The notes beneath the pieces were generated by a model. The model had not been told where the DNA came from, searched no databases, and saw only the letters and a list, made by a program, of their open reading frames with translations. The position numbers and the translations under genes were made by a program. A stretch of 64,000 nucleotides of DNA from Mytilus trossulus (taxonomy: Eukaryota > Mollusca > Bivalvia > Mytilida > Mytilidae). Numbering within the stretch: the stretch's first letter is position 1; each line of letters begins with the position of its first letter. The DNA lies in the NCBI RefSeq assembly GCF_036588685.1, contig NC_086375.1, positions 52,274,955 through 52,338,954 of the forward strand. Direction: 5' to 3'. This document shows, piece by piece, positions 34,205 through 45,138 of the stretch.

Positions 34205-34545
34205 GTTTTGTCTGATGATTGGTCTGTTTCTGTGTGTGTTGCGTTTCGGTGTTGTGTCGTTGTTCTCCTCTTATATTTAATGCGTTTCGCTCGGTTTTGG
34301 TTTGTTACCCCGATTTTATTTTTTGTCCATGGATTTATGAGTTTTGAACAGCGGTATACTACTGTTGCCTTTATTTACATGGTCAATTATCAGTTACTGT
34401 TAATTAATTACTTGTCTTTAGTTTTCTATGTTGTGTCTTGTGTACTATTATTTGACTGGTTTTATTTTGAATTTGTAGCCATGGCGTTGTCAGTTAATTT
34501 TCAATCTATGAGTTTGACTCTCCCTCTGGTATCTTTTCGACCCCA
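34205..34545. repeat. Dispersed repeats D (minus) and C (plus), fused
   Basis: GAACAGCGGTATACTACTGT near 34348 is inverted family D; TTTTCTATGTTGTGTCTTG near 34420 is family C. The 128-codon ORF here spans the two repeats and is not supported as a gene. Confidence 0.55.
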
Positions 34546-35164
34546 TTGGAGACGAAATCTTAAAAGGCGAAATCGCATACTTCAAATTGTCTAACACACT
34601 ATGTGTATAGTATATGAATTTATAATATGTATGTTGTCAAAGTAACGTGATGGTAACCAAAAGATTGATCTTCGTTATTTGAGTATCACAAATATAGCCT
34701 AAAGTATAAAAAAAGGATACAGACACAAGTTTTTGAACACAACAAGTGATATCTGTTTTCTTCGATTTTTTAAATGAAATTATTTCCTTGAAAAAGGAGG
34801 GAAGGAGTCATATTTTTGTATTGTGTCGTGTAATGTAACTACGTTACAAAAATGTTTTCTGTTTAATATCTTATTACCACTCACATAAGTAATATAACAC
34901 ATTTATTTATTAGCTATGTCGTTTCTCATTATAACTTTTCATTTCACGCTACGGAGTTTTGACTTTAAATATTAAAATATGTAAATAATATGCAACACAT
35001 TTTACTGTAGTTGGTCATATGTAGATGATAGTAAATTTTAACTGCTATTAAATTAGTCATAAACATAATTTTACTTCTACCTTAAAATTTACACTCAAAT
35101 GAGTATATATCAAGTTTTTCTATACATAAAATTTAAGAAAAAAGGTTTTACAGGGAAATATCGT

Positions 35165-35395
35165 ATCATACGGATGCCACTTGTGGAGCAGGATCTGCTC
35201 ACCCTTCCGGAGCACCTGAGATCACCCCTAGTTTTTGATGGGGTTCGTGTTGTTTATTCTTTGGTTTTCTATGTTGTGTCATGTGTACTATTGTTTGTCT
35301 GTTTGTCCTTTTCATTTTTAGACATGGGGTTGTCAGTTTGTTTTAGATATATGAGTTTGACTGTCCCTTTGGTATCTTTCGTCCCTCTTTTATCC
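35165..35395 (+). repeat. Dispersed repeat family C
   Basis: Contains CGGATGCCACTTGTGGAGCA and GTCCCTTTGGTATCTTTCG. The 118-codon ORF over it is a repeat shadow. Confidence 0.6.
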
Positions 35396-35894
35396 TATGC
35401 CTCTGTTATAATTCACGTTGTCATTGCTGTTATTTTCACATTAGAGTGTTTGTGATCGTCGTGGTGTACTAGTAAGTCAATGAAGGAACTATAAACCAAG
35501 ACATTTAGCTCTAAGAAAATTGGCAGGAAAAACCCCGAAGTCGAAAAAGGAAAAATAATACCAGTCCCAACAAGGAGAAAATCAGAAGAAATAACCAACC
35601 AGATTTCACGGAATGCCGCTCAGAAAATGAGAAATCTACCATGATTTCCGTGAAGGTAGATTGAGGTAGAACGTATCTTCATGTGTGCATGAGTCACGTA
35701 TGTCATCAGAATGAACAAAGTTCACCTTCGATTGATTTGGTAAATTTGTTAAGTCCTATTTGGTAATAAAGCTGCAAAATTGTTTATGTCTTGTACATTT
35801 GTGATAAATAGTTTTGTTTGAGCGTAACTGATAACGAAAATGCATTTTATTCTTAAAATGGGTTGTACCAAGTCAGAAAAATTAAAGTTGTTAT

Positions 35895-36240
35895 CTTATA
35901 TAGATATAGGAAGATGTGGTGTGAGTGCCAATGAGACAACTCTCCATCTAAATAACTATTTAAAAAGTAAACCATTATAAGTTGAAGTTCGGACTTCAAC
36001 ATGTAGCCTTGGCTCACACCGAACAACAAGCTATAAAGGGCCCAAAAATTACTAGTGTAAAACCATTCAAACGGGAAAACCAACGGTCTAATCTATATAA
36101 ACAAAACGAGAAACGAGAAACACGTATATATTACATAAACAAACGACAACTACTGTACATCAGATTCCTGACTTAGGACAGGTGCAAACATTTGCAGCGG
36201 GATTAAACGTTTTAATGGATCCAAACCTTCTCCCTTTTCT
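35895..36240 (+). repeat. Dispersed repeat family A, best copy
   Basis: Contains GGTGTGAGTGCCAATGAGAC, TTGGCTCACACCGAAC and GACAACTACTGTACATCAGA. Partial copies with the same words occur at about 865-1115 (minus), 5225-5500, 6120-6290 (minus), 6430-6620, 11380-11530 (minus), 13660-13900 and 17880-18510. Non-coding; the short ORFs inside are shadows. Confidence 0.7.
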
Positions 36241-36435
36241 TTTTTTATAGTTCGTTTCTGAATGTGTTACACTGTTGTTTAATTTATGTTGCACTTAGTG
36301 TTTCTGCTGTTTTATTTGTTTTCCCCTAATAGGTGTTGTGTTTCCCTCGATTTAAGTTTGTAATCCAGATTTGTTTTTATCGCAATAGATTGATGACTTT
36401 CAAACACCGGTATACTACTGTTGTTTTTATTTCGG
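36235..36435 (-). repeat. Dispersed repeat family D, inverted
   Basis: Contains GTTTCCCTCGATTTAAGTTT and CACCGGTATACTACTGTTG, directly after a family A copy. Confidence 0.55.
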
Positions 36436-36954
36436 ACACCAACACAGAACAAAGTGATATTTTTTATTTTGTATCACGCAAGCAATGATGATAACAACAA
36501 ACACAATGGAACATATATCTTCATTATAAATTTGTGTATAAATACTATAATAAGAAAAACACAAAGTTTATAATATTCCCCTATTAAAGATGTACTTGAA
36601 GAAACAAAAGTGCATTTCAAGTGATTGTGGCACTAAAAGACGCCGATTTATTCACTGCTAAAAGAATTGTTACATCTTTTGTTAATCGGCTGTCATTATG
36701 AATAGAGTATCATAGAATTTTTATTTCGGCAAGTTTTTGTTGATGGATAGAAACATAGACATTCGGGAGCAAATTCCCTACATTCTTCGATGATCAGCTA
36801 ACATGTGCATGAACTCAAAAGTTACATTCTAATTCGAATAATAGCTTTAATAAAAGTTATAAATACAACATTTAATACGACCACCAGATCTGCGGTATTC
36901 AATTATTTATCGTCTAAAGCGCGATAACAAAAACAAAATAGGGAATATTTTTTT

Positions 36955-37478
36955 GACACAGAGTTACTACTCTTGGATAATATTTTATAATAGCAACATA
37001 CGGGTTATATGGTACCACGAAATTCATATACAAGTTATGTCAAATTCATATAATAACTTATGATAAATAAAATAAAAATAATGAAATTAACATGAATAAC
37101 AGTGGCTTCGTTTCTGTATCCCGTAATATATGTTTCATGCTATATGGTATGAAAACATACAAATTGCTTCCCTATATTTATAAGCACCATCTCCATTACG
37201 GGTTCCAAATGTCGGTATACACTATTTATACCGCTTTCCAAGAAACGTCAATTATTACGATTGGAAAACAGTCAGGTATAATACACATTGTCTATAGGTA
37301 TCATAATAAGAGTTCATTAGCTTTTGATTTACAAATATTTTGACTTAAACATCACTAAAATGTTCTTTATTTTCTAAATGCACATTTGATGTATAAAAAA
37401 ATGGTTCCATCTATGGTCTTGATTAAGAATGAATTCTTCTTTCTTAAATCCTGAATTATAAATGATTTTAAATCGTAT
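36955..37478. repeat. 524-bp direct duplication, copy 1
   Basis: Starts with GAGTTACTACTCTTGGA and ends AATGATTTTAAATCGTAT. Nearly identical to 37535-38058, offset 580 bp. No gene recognised; the 83-codon ORF within is not supported. Confidence 0.8.
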
Positions 37479-37534
37479 AAATAAAGGCAACAGTAGTATA
37501 CCGCTGTTCAAAACTCATAAATCCATGGCCAAAA

Positions 37535-38058
37535 AACACAGAGTTACTACTCTTGGAAAATGTTTTATAATAGCAACATACCGGTTATATGGTACCACGA
37601 AATTCATATACCAGTTATGTTAAATTCATATAATAACTTATGATAAATAAAATTAAAATAATGAAATCAACATGAATAACAGTGGCTTCGTTTCTGTATC
37701 CCGTAACATATGTTTCAGGTTATATGATATAAAAACATTTACATTGCTTCCCTATATTTATAAGCACCATCTCCATTACGGGTTCCAAATGTCGGTATAC
37801 ACTATTTATACCGCTTTCTAAGAAACGTCAATTATTACGATTGGAAAACAGCAGGTATAATACACATTGTCTATAGGTTTCATAATAAGAGTTAATTAGC
37901 TTTTGATTTACAAATATTTTGACTTAAAAATCACTAGAGAGTTATTTATTTTTTAAATGCGCATCTGATGCACAAAAATTGGTTCCATCTATGGTCTTGA
38001 TTAAGAATGAATTCTTCTTTCTTAAATCCCGAATTATAAATGATTTTAAATCGTATCA
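37535..38058. repeat. 524-bp direct duplication, copy 2
   Basis: Second copy of the block, separated from copy 1 by 56 bp of a dispersed repeat end (CAACAGTAGTATACCGCTGT). It runs on into a retrozyme fragment at 38085-38140. Confidence 0.8.
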
Positions 38059-38436
38059 TTGCAAATGTTGTATAAAAGCAACTCATTCACGCGGCTGGCG
38101 TATACTAAATTTAGTCCTGGTATCTATGATGAGTTTATTTAGATATGTTGACTACTTATTTGAACGTTACATACTTCAGATAATGTATCAATGGTATACA
38201 AGTATATGAACAGTAAACGAATTTATTATCATATTGTAGTATCGTGATACATATACATGTCCCTGGACGTTAAGTAAAAGACAATTATCAATAACTCCTG
38301 ATTTTAGTTTTATTTACGAATATTAGTACAAGCATTAATTATAATGATATTTGTTTGTCAATGCGTATAATTTTTGCAACGTTTCATTCAAATATTTTTG
38401 AAAACAGTAAAGTATTAACCAACTATAAAATTTAGA

Positions 38437-38960
38437 ATGGAAATGGGGAATGTGTCAAAGAGACAACAACCCGACCATAGAAAAAAAACAAAAGCAGAAG
38501 GTCACCAACAGGTCTTCAATGTAGCGAGAAATTCCCGCACCCGGAGTCGTCCTTCAGCTGGCCCCTAAACAAATATATACTAGTTCAGTGATAATGAACG
38601 CCATGCTAATTTCCAAATTGTACACAAGAAACTAAAATTAAAATAATTACAAGACTAACAAAGGCCAGAGACTCCTGACTTGGGACAGGCGCAAAAATGT
38701 GGCGGGGTTAAACATGATTGTGAGATCTCAATCCTCCCCCTATACCTCTAGCCAATGTAGAAAAGTAAACGAATAACAATACATACATTAAAATTCAGTT
38801 CAAAAGAAGTCCGAGTCTGATGTCAGAAGATGAAACCAAAGAAAATAAACAAAATGACAATAATACATAAATAACAACAGACTACTAGCAGTTAACTGAC
38901 ATGCCAGCTCCAGACTTCAATTAAACTGACTGAAAGATTATGATTTCATCATATGTACAT
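38437..38960 (+). repeat. Dispersed repeat family B, best copy
   Basis: Starts GAATGGAAATGGGGAATGTG and includes AGACAACAACCCGACC and CCCGCACCCGGAG. Partial copies are at 2895-2965 (minus), 8515-8660, 8715-8975, 12795-12860 (minus, in an EF-hand intron) and perhaps 20985-21190. Confidence 0.7.
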
Positions 38961-41220
38961 CAGGCACAATCCTTCCCGTTAGGGATTTAGTATCATACCA
39001 TCATAACATATATGAGAAGAACATAACCCGTGTCATGACAACAACTGTTTTTTGAATAAATGTTTTTTATACTATGCATTCGTCAGAACTACAGAAATAG
39101 AAAACACATTAAATGCCTAAATCCGATGAAAACGTGTTTTCACGAAGAATATTTTAAATAAACTCATTTCATAATTACTCACACTGACAATAACATCCAG
39201 CATGGTTTAGTGTACTTTTAAATTTATTGTTGACACAATAACCATTGATTCTACATAAATTGTACTGTACATTTTATTACTGGAAATAAACCTTAAATGA
39301 TGACTAACAATGTAATTGTCCAATAGTCTTTAACTTTAAAACAAAACCAAATTGAAATATAATGGAAGTTTTGTGTGTTTGTTTTAAGCTTACAGTCGAT
39401 ATAAATAATAGAAAATACAAAAACAATATTTTTGCTACTATCCTGTTGCAGTTCAAACAAAACCAACAAATCTATGGTAAATTTTTATTTTGCTGACACT
39501 ACAACGGTATTGTTAAAATGAAATTTGAAGGTCTAAGTTACCCTGGTCATTCGACAAAGGATACAACAGATCCATTTAAGTGTGTCTTATGCCTTGACTC
39601 ATACATAAAAATTGAAAATAAAGGTCAGCTGAAAATATTACTTTACTAACTGTGAACTTTCAATTTCGGCATGTATGTAATGACGTTGAGACGCTTGCAT
39701 AAGGAGTTTATAATAACAAGTTATAAGATGTTCCATAACTTTGTTTTCGTGTCATAATTTCCTTGGTAGAGAGTGTTGCTTACCGGGTAGCTTCTACATC
39801 AAGAGTTCACAGGGACAAAACTTAAATAATATTTTCTAAAATTTTACAGTCGAAATCAACGACTGGTTGACTGTTATAGAATATATGTTTTGAAGAAGAC
39901 GAATTAAATGTTCCAATACCGTCCTCTTTTTATATACTTTCCGAAAAGTCACTTTTTGTACATACCTGAGAAATACTACAGATGCCACATCCGGAGAAAG
40001 ATCTTTCTATGTTGTGTTTGTTTGCTGAAATTTGTCTTTTGATCATGTTTTGGTTTTGACAAGTTATTGCCAGTTCGTTTTTGATTTGTGATTATGCCTT
40101 TGATTATTTTCGCTTTTCGTTCAGAGAAATGGAGCAATATTATCCTGATTGATTTAAAATTTAGGTGTACCATTACCATCGCAGAAAGAATTCCATCAGT
40201 TCAGAAAACAAAAGGTTATATGAATATGCAACCATCTTTGACCTGGACCGACACACAGAGCAAGTTAGTTTATAGTTTTTTTTTATTCAAGATGTCTGCC
40301 CAATCTTTTGTGTGTATTCTTGTTAATAAAGGCAATGAAATAGATCAAGATCGTGTCAGTAGGATATATGTATTTTAAAAGACATGTATATATGTTTGTA
40401 AAAGTCGTACACCATTTAAATCATACATGTATATACTACATTTGGGGTATCGACTAAAACAGAGAGATTTTATATGCAGAAAGAGAGTGTCAATGTTCAA
40501 CTTATTACCCACTCTATAGCCCTTACAATTTAATTATTAATCCGTTTTGTACTTTGCTTATCGTACACATGTCCTGATTATTTCTGTATTAATCTTTTAA
40601 AAGAAGGAAACAGTTGGAACCTACGATAGATGACATGATGTCAAAGCAGTTTGAATACAATCTTCATTTTTTTTATTGTACCCTACAACTTGACAATATC
40701 AGCGTTGTTGTTTATCATAACTCTTCATCGTATTCATTATGTCTTACTTACTGGTCTGATTTCAAAGCCATGGATGTATCTCATGAAGACGCATTGCACG
40801 TCTGGTATATCAATGTTTCGCCTTCTTTGTTTGACGAGTTTCAATGCTAGAATTGTGAAACCAAACTAAGGCTAGAAATAAAAAAGAAACCTGATCGAAA
40901 CAAAATGGATGATTTGGTAATATGCTGACTCATCATCTTGCTGTACTACCAATTGTGAAAAGGTGTGTTAGGAACTTTTGCAGGCCTGAACCGTATGTTA
41001 TTTGAGTATACCAAAATTTTTAGGGTCCAAGTGGTAATTTTGAAGAAGGTGATAAAAACATTGTGTTTCTTTTTATCTCAATTTCCAACAAGGAGCAGGA
41101 TCTGAACACACAACTTCAGAGATGAAAGACGAGTGATCACTGTAAATACTAATACATACACTATTCGACCGAACAAAACGTAGAAGATGGACGAGATAGC
41201 GAACGGTTTATGGAGAAATA
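38961..41220. other. No feature recognised
   Basis: ORFs up to 96 codons lack homology, consistent codon pattern or splice context. Two overlapping ORFs at 40614-40869 in different frames cannot both be real. Confidence 0.5.
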
Positions 41221-41463
41221 TGGACACATTTGAAGACTAAATTCAATAAAAACTCATCAAAGACACCAGGCATTGCGGTCATAAAACTTTCCTCAGTATT
41301 TGGAGTACAAGATATGTTCTCCAAATTCAAATTCACGGTAATTGTGTACTCCACATTTCATGCGGTCATAAAACTTTGAAGTACGATAATCGTGCTTAAG
41401 ACTGCTAAGTTTAATAAAAAAAAAAAGAGAGTTGCAAGCACCTATCTCAAATCTTTTGTAATT

Positions 41464-41507
41464 GCGCCAGACGCGCGTTTCGTCTACAAAAGACTCATCA
41501 GTGACGC
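41464..41507 (-). ncRNA. Intact hammerhead ribozyme
   Basis: On the minus strand: stem I GCGTCA/TGGCGC (six pairs), CTGATGA, stem II GTCT/AGAC with loop TTTGT, GAAAC, GCGC, GTC. Core and all stems are intact. It lies opposite in orientation to the two units that follow. Confidence 0.75.
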
Positions 41508-41663
41508 TCGAATAAAAAAAATTAAAAGAATAAAGAACACACTTGTATATCTCCCTCATGCAAAGCCCTGATTCCTTTCACGGATTTGGCTATACTTTTT
41601 GAACCTTTTAGATTATAGCTTATATTTTATACAAGCTTTGGATTTTAAATATTTTAGCCACGA

Positions 41664-41707
41664 GCATCACCGAAGAGACTTGCATTGTCGGAATGCGTAT
41701 CTGGTGA
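41664..41707 (+). ncRNA. Mutated hammerhead motif, unit A
   Basis: Second-class hammerhead with core CCGAAGA (U4 to C) and GGAA in place of GAAA. Both are essential positions, so it is probably inactive. It is 351 bp from the next motif. Confidence 0.6.
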
Positions 41708-42014
41708 AAGAAAATTGGCCCGTTAATGTGATTACTATCACTGGGTTGATGCCTCTGCTGGTGGACTGTTATTCCCCGAGGGTATCACACGCCCAGTAGC
41801 CAGTACTTCTGTACTGGTATGAAAATAAGGATTTTTTTTGTGTTATTTACATTTGCTGTTACCAAATGTTAGAAATTATTATGAATTAAGGAATATGTCT
41901 CCCTCATGCAAAGCTCTTATTCCTTTCACGGATTTGGCTATACTTTTTTGACCTTTTGGATTATAGCTGTTCATCTTTTATATAAACTTTGGATTTCAAA
42001 TATTTTTGCCATGA

Positions 42015-42058
42015 GCATTAATAAAGAGACATTTATTGTCGAAATGCGCATCTGGTTC
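42015..42058 (+). ncRNA. Mutated hammerhead motif, unit B
   Basis: Same class and orientation as the motif 351 bp upstream. The GAAATGCGCATCTGG half is intact, but the core reads ATAAAGA. Probably inactive. Confidence 0.55.
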
Positions 42059-42399
42059 AGGATAATTGGTACCGTTAATGTTATAACTACCACTGGGTCG
42101 ATGCCTCTGCTGGTGGACTGTTATTCCCCGAGGGTATCACCATCCCAGTTACCACTAATGCCGTACTGGCATAAAAATACGAGTTTTTATGTTATTTAAA
42201 TTTGCTGTTACCAAATGTTAGAAATTATTATAGATTAAGGAATGTACCTCCCTAATGCAAAGCTATGATTCCTTTCACAGATTTGGCTATACTTTTTGGA
42301 CTTTTTGGTACTGACTTCTGGGCTGGGGATACCATAGGAAAATAAATACACCACCAGCAGTGGTTGAAAATAAACTCATCATAAATACCAGGATTGAAA

Positions 42400-43920
42400 T
42401 TTTAAATTAACTCACATTTATCTTTTCAAACTAATTATAACTATTCGTAATGTGAATGTGAAACAGCTGACTGTCCATAAAATTGACACATACACAAAAC
42501 ATTTTACGGTTCTTAAGGAAGCGAGGACGAGGTATGTATACTTCTACATCCAATTAACAAACCACAGGGAACTCTTTTTTGTCTGCTCAATTTTTGAGAA
42601 TTGGTCTGAATCGAAGAATTTTACTCTTGATTCAAAAGATTTTTTTTAACATTTATATTCATCTGTTTTGTGAAAACACAGGCCTTGACATATTTTCACA
42701 AAGGATTGCTTTCGATATGATCAATGTTCCAACAGTTTTTATGATAACCTCTACGGATAAACAACTTGTCTAAAATCCTCTTGACTCGACCCAATTGAGA
42801 CCTTGCGTTATCGTATAGAGAAATATCTTTTGTTGAAAGCCTTGCCCTAACCTCATGTATCTCAAAGTTGATGCGGTTTTCTAAGAACTTTTTTTTTTTT
42901 ATCATAATAGAATGCTCCTGATTATCATGAGACTATGGAAACGATTATGATGTACCCACTCTCCTCCTCTCGGTGCATCTATTATATTGATGAATTGTTT
43001 GTCCTACCGCTTTGCGTAAAATGATCGTAGTGAGAACATCAAATTATTCAGGAAGACCTCTGGTTTTGAAGTGTCTTTGTAGATCTAGAGAGCTACAACA
43101 TCTGAATGGTAAATGTCATTGATTAGAATGATTGTTGGAAACGTTGTGTAACAGGCCTCACCAAGGACCTTAAAAAAAAATCAATAAGAAGAATTTATAT
43201 CTCATACATGTGTATATAGACTAATGTTTTTCGTCATGACTACAACTAAGTCATTGTGCTTATTAAAGGATCTAACAGATTGCAGGATAAATCCTTAGTA
43301 TTCAATTTTGAAATATAAGATCATGGTACCACATTTTAGTCTTTTCTGACAATTTGGAGGGTTCAGATGTCAATACTTTTTGTTTGTGATATAATATGAT
43401 TAATTTGTTTTGTATAAAACGACACGTAACATCCACGTATTCCAACATCAATCCGAATTCCGATAGCAAGCAATCTAGTTCAGAAGACTCCGTATACATA
43501 TTATAAGTACTTTACTGTAATTATACTACAAAATATTGATAAAATACTAATGCTGCTAGTATTACTAGACTTGCAATTGCTTAACATCAATCCGACACAT
43601 ATATATAGTGTTTCGGCGGTTTTTGTATTATAATTACATTATAATTATTGTATAACATTTATGAAAGGATTTAAGCATTTTAGGCCCGCCATCATCAGGG
43701 ATTTACCTTTATCAATTTATTCTAATTTTGTCGTTGTCAATAGATCTGCTATATTTTTAGGCTTTTTATATGCTATTATTGGTTTGCTCGAAAATATTTC
43801 GTTTCAAACTGCATCCTGTTTTAATAGATCCCAATGTTTACTAATGCATTGTTTTAATTTATGAATGCATGGATTATATTTCGTTCTCAATACTTAATTG
43901 AAGTTGAAATCATCCCTTCG
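42400..43920. other. No feature recognised
   Basis: AT-rich intergenic sequence between a retrozyme dimer and a family C repeat. Short ORFs only. Confidence 0.5.
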
Positions 43921-43921
43921 T

Positions 43922-44315
43922 AAATTTTATGGACGCCATCACGAGTTGGTTGACCGTTATGGAATAACCGTTTCAAAAATGATATCGGATATGTTCCTTA
44001 CGTCGTAACTACAATCCCCTTCCCTTTCATGAATGTGACCTACCGAATTAGACTATTTACCGGATTTGTTATCACATAAGCAACACGACGGATGCCTCAT
44101 GTGGAACAGGATCTGCTTATCATTCCGGAGCACCTGAGATCAACCCTAGTTTTTGGTGTTGTTCGTGTTGTTTATTCTACAGTTTTTTATATTGTGTCAT
44201 GTGTAATATTATTTGTCTTTTTGTCTTTTTCATTTTTAGCCATGGCGTTGTCAGTTTGTTTTAAATTTATGAGTTTGGCTGTCCCTCTGGTATCTTTTGA
44301 CCCTCTTTTAAGGAA
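43922..44315 (+). repeat. Dispersed repeat family C, plus copy
   Basis: Contains GGACGCCATCACGAGTTGGT, CGACGGATGCCTCATGTGGA and TAGCCATGGCGTTGTCAGTT. Its inverse is at 60700-61090. Shorter copies are at 35165-35395 and 34400-34545. It carries an ORF of up to about 120 codons in some copies, but these differ in frame and length, so it is not treated as a gene. Confidence 0.65.
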
Positions 44316-44723
44316 TTTCCTTCGTGTTTAGTTTGGCATTTTTCTGATTAAATCAGGTCTATTACATGATAGTGCCTCAGTTATGTACTTCTCGGTTTCA
44401 ATCTCCTTATATCCTCTCTTTATAAATTTCATTCTGAACTGTTACAAAATATATTGTAAATTAACATCATTATTTGTTGTTTTTATGTATCTGATTACTT
44501 CGTCCTTGATAAACTCTGCAAACACATGTCTACTGTGACAGCTCTTACGATTTAAATTAGACCTTCATACCAGACTCGATCGAAAGCACAACTTATATAC
44601 ATAAAAAAAAGACCACACGAATCTCTTTTTTTCTGGGTCAAGAGCTTTGCCAAATAAATCTGTTACGTGTACAAAATGTTCAAGGCATGAAACCTGACTT
44701 TGCACTTGCTATCATATTATATT

Positions 44724-44729
44724 TTTATT
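44724..44729 (-). terminator. Candidate poly(A) signal of the PAN/EGF/WSC gene
   Basis: AATAAA on the minus strand about 270 bp after the WSC stop codon. The 3' UTR is AT-rich. Confidence 0.35.
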
Positions 44730-44997
44730 ATAACACAACGTTCTATACTTTTACCAATGATAGACAAAAGTGATATCTGTCAATAGTACAAGCGGCTAAC
44801 TAGTACATTGTAATATACAATGAAGTCCATATATAACTTCAATCAAAATTTAAAGCAATACAATAACCAATAGTACAGGTACCTAATAAAAATATTGTGA
44901 ACAAATCTAGCTAAATCTTTATATTCATCAATATATGTCCATACTTTATGGTACACAGACATTGCTATTGATCCACAACATTTTTACATGTATGTGT

Positions 44998-45138
44998 TCA
45001 TACTATATGGTATATAGACAATGCTTGTGCTCCTCCACAAATATAAGCATTGTCACCATTACAGGCGACGTTACATCCATTCACTGAATCCTGCAAAAAG
45101 CCAGATATATCCGATCCACACGTACACTCGTGACCAAT
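44998..45138 (-). CDS. PAN/EGF/WSC gene: WSC domain, second half and stop
   Basis: 141 nt after the acceptor AATATTTTAG, in phase 0. It encodes GHECTCGSD, then CNVACNGDNAYICGGAQALS and a short tail IYHIV, with TGA at 45000-44998. Together with the previous exon it gives the eight Cys and closing CGG...S.Y of a WSC domain. There is no transmembrane segment after it, so the product would be secreted rather than membrane-bound. Confidence 0.75.
   Translation of the reverse strand: MGHECTCGSDISGFLQDSVNGCNVACNGDNAYICGGAQALSIYHIV

Larger units (their letters stand above)
41560..42320 (+). mobile_element. Retrozyme dimer
   Basis: Two direct units of about 350 bp. Each contains a hammerhead-derived motif, the GC-richer block (TGGTGGACTGTTATTCCCCG at 41760 and 42111) and the stretch CTCCCTCATGCAAAGC then GATTTGGCTATACTTTTT. 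The right end runs into a third incomplete unit. Confidence 0.62.

Noticed and set aside
34208..34594. 128-codon ORF as a gene
   Set aside because: Spans the junction of two dispersed repeats (families D and C) whose other copies do not keep the frame.
35099..35455. 118-codon ORF as a membrane protein gene
   Set aside because: Lies on dispersed family C. Related ORFs at 44092-44331 and 60677-60919 differ in length and ends, as expected of repeat DNA; hydrophobicity follows from T-rich composition.
40088..40378. 96-codon ORF
   Set aside because: No domain, no splice context, and composition like the surrounding intergenic DNA.
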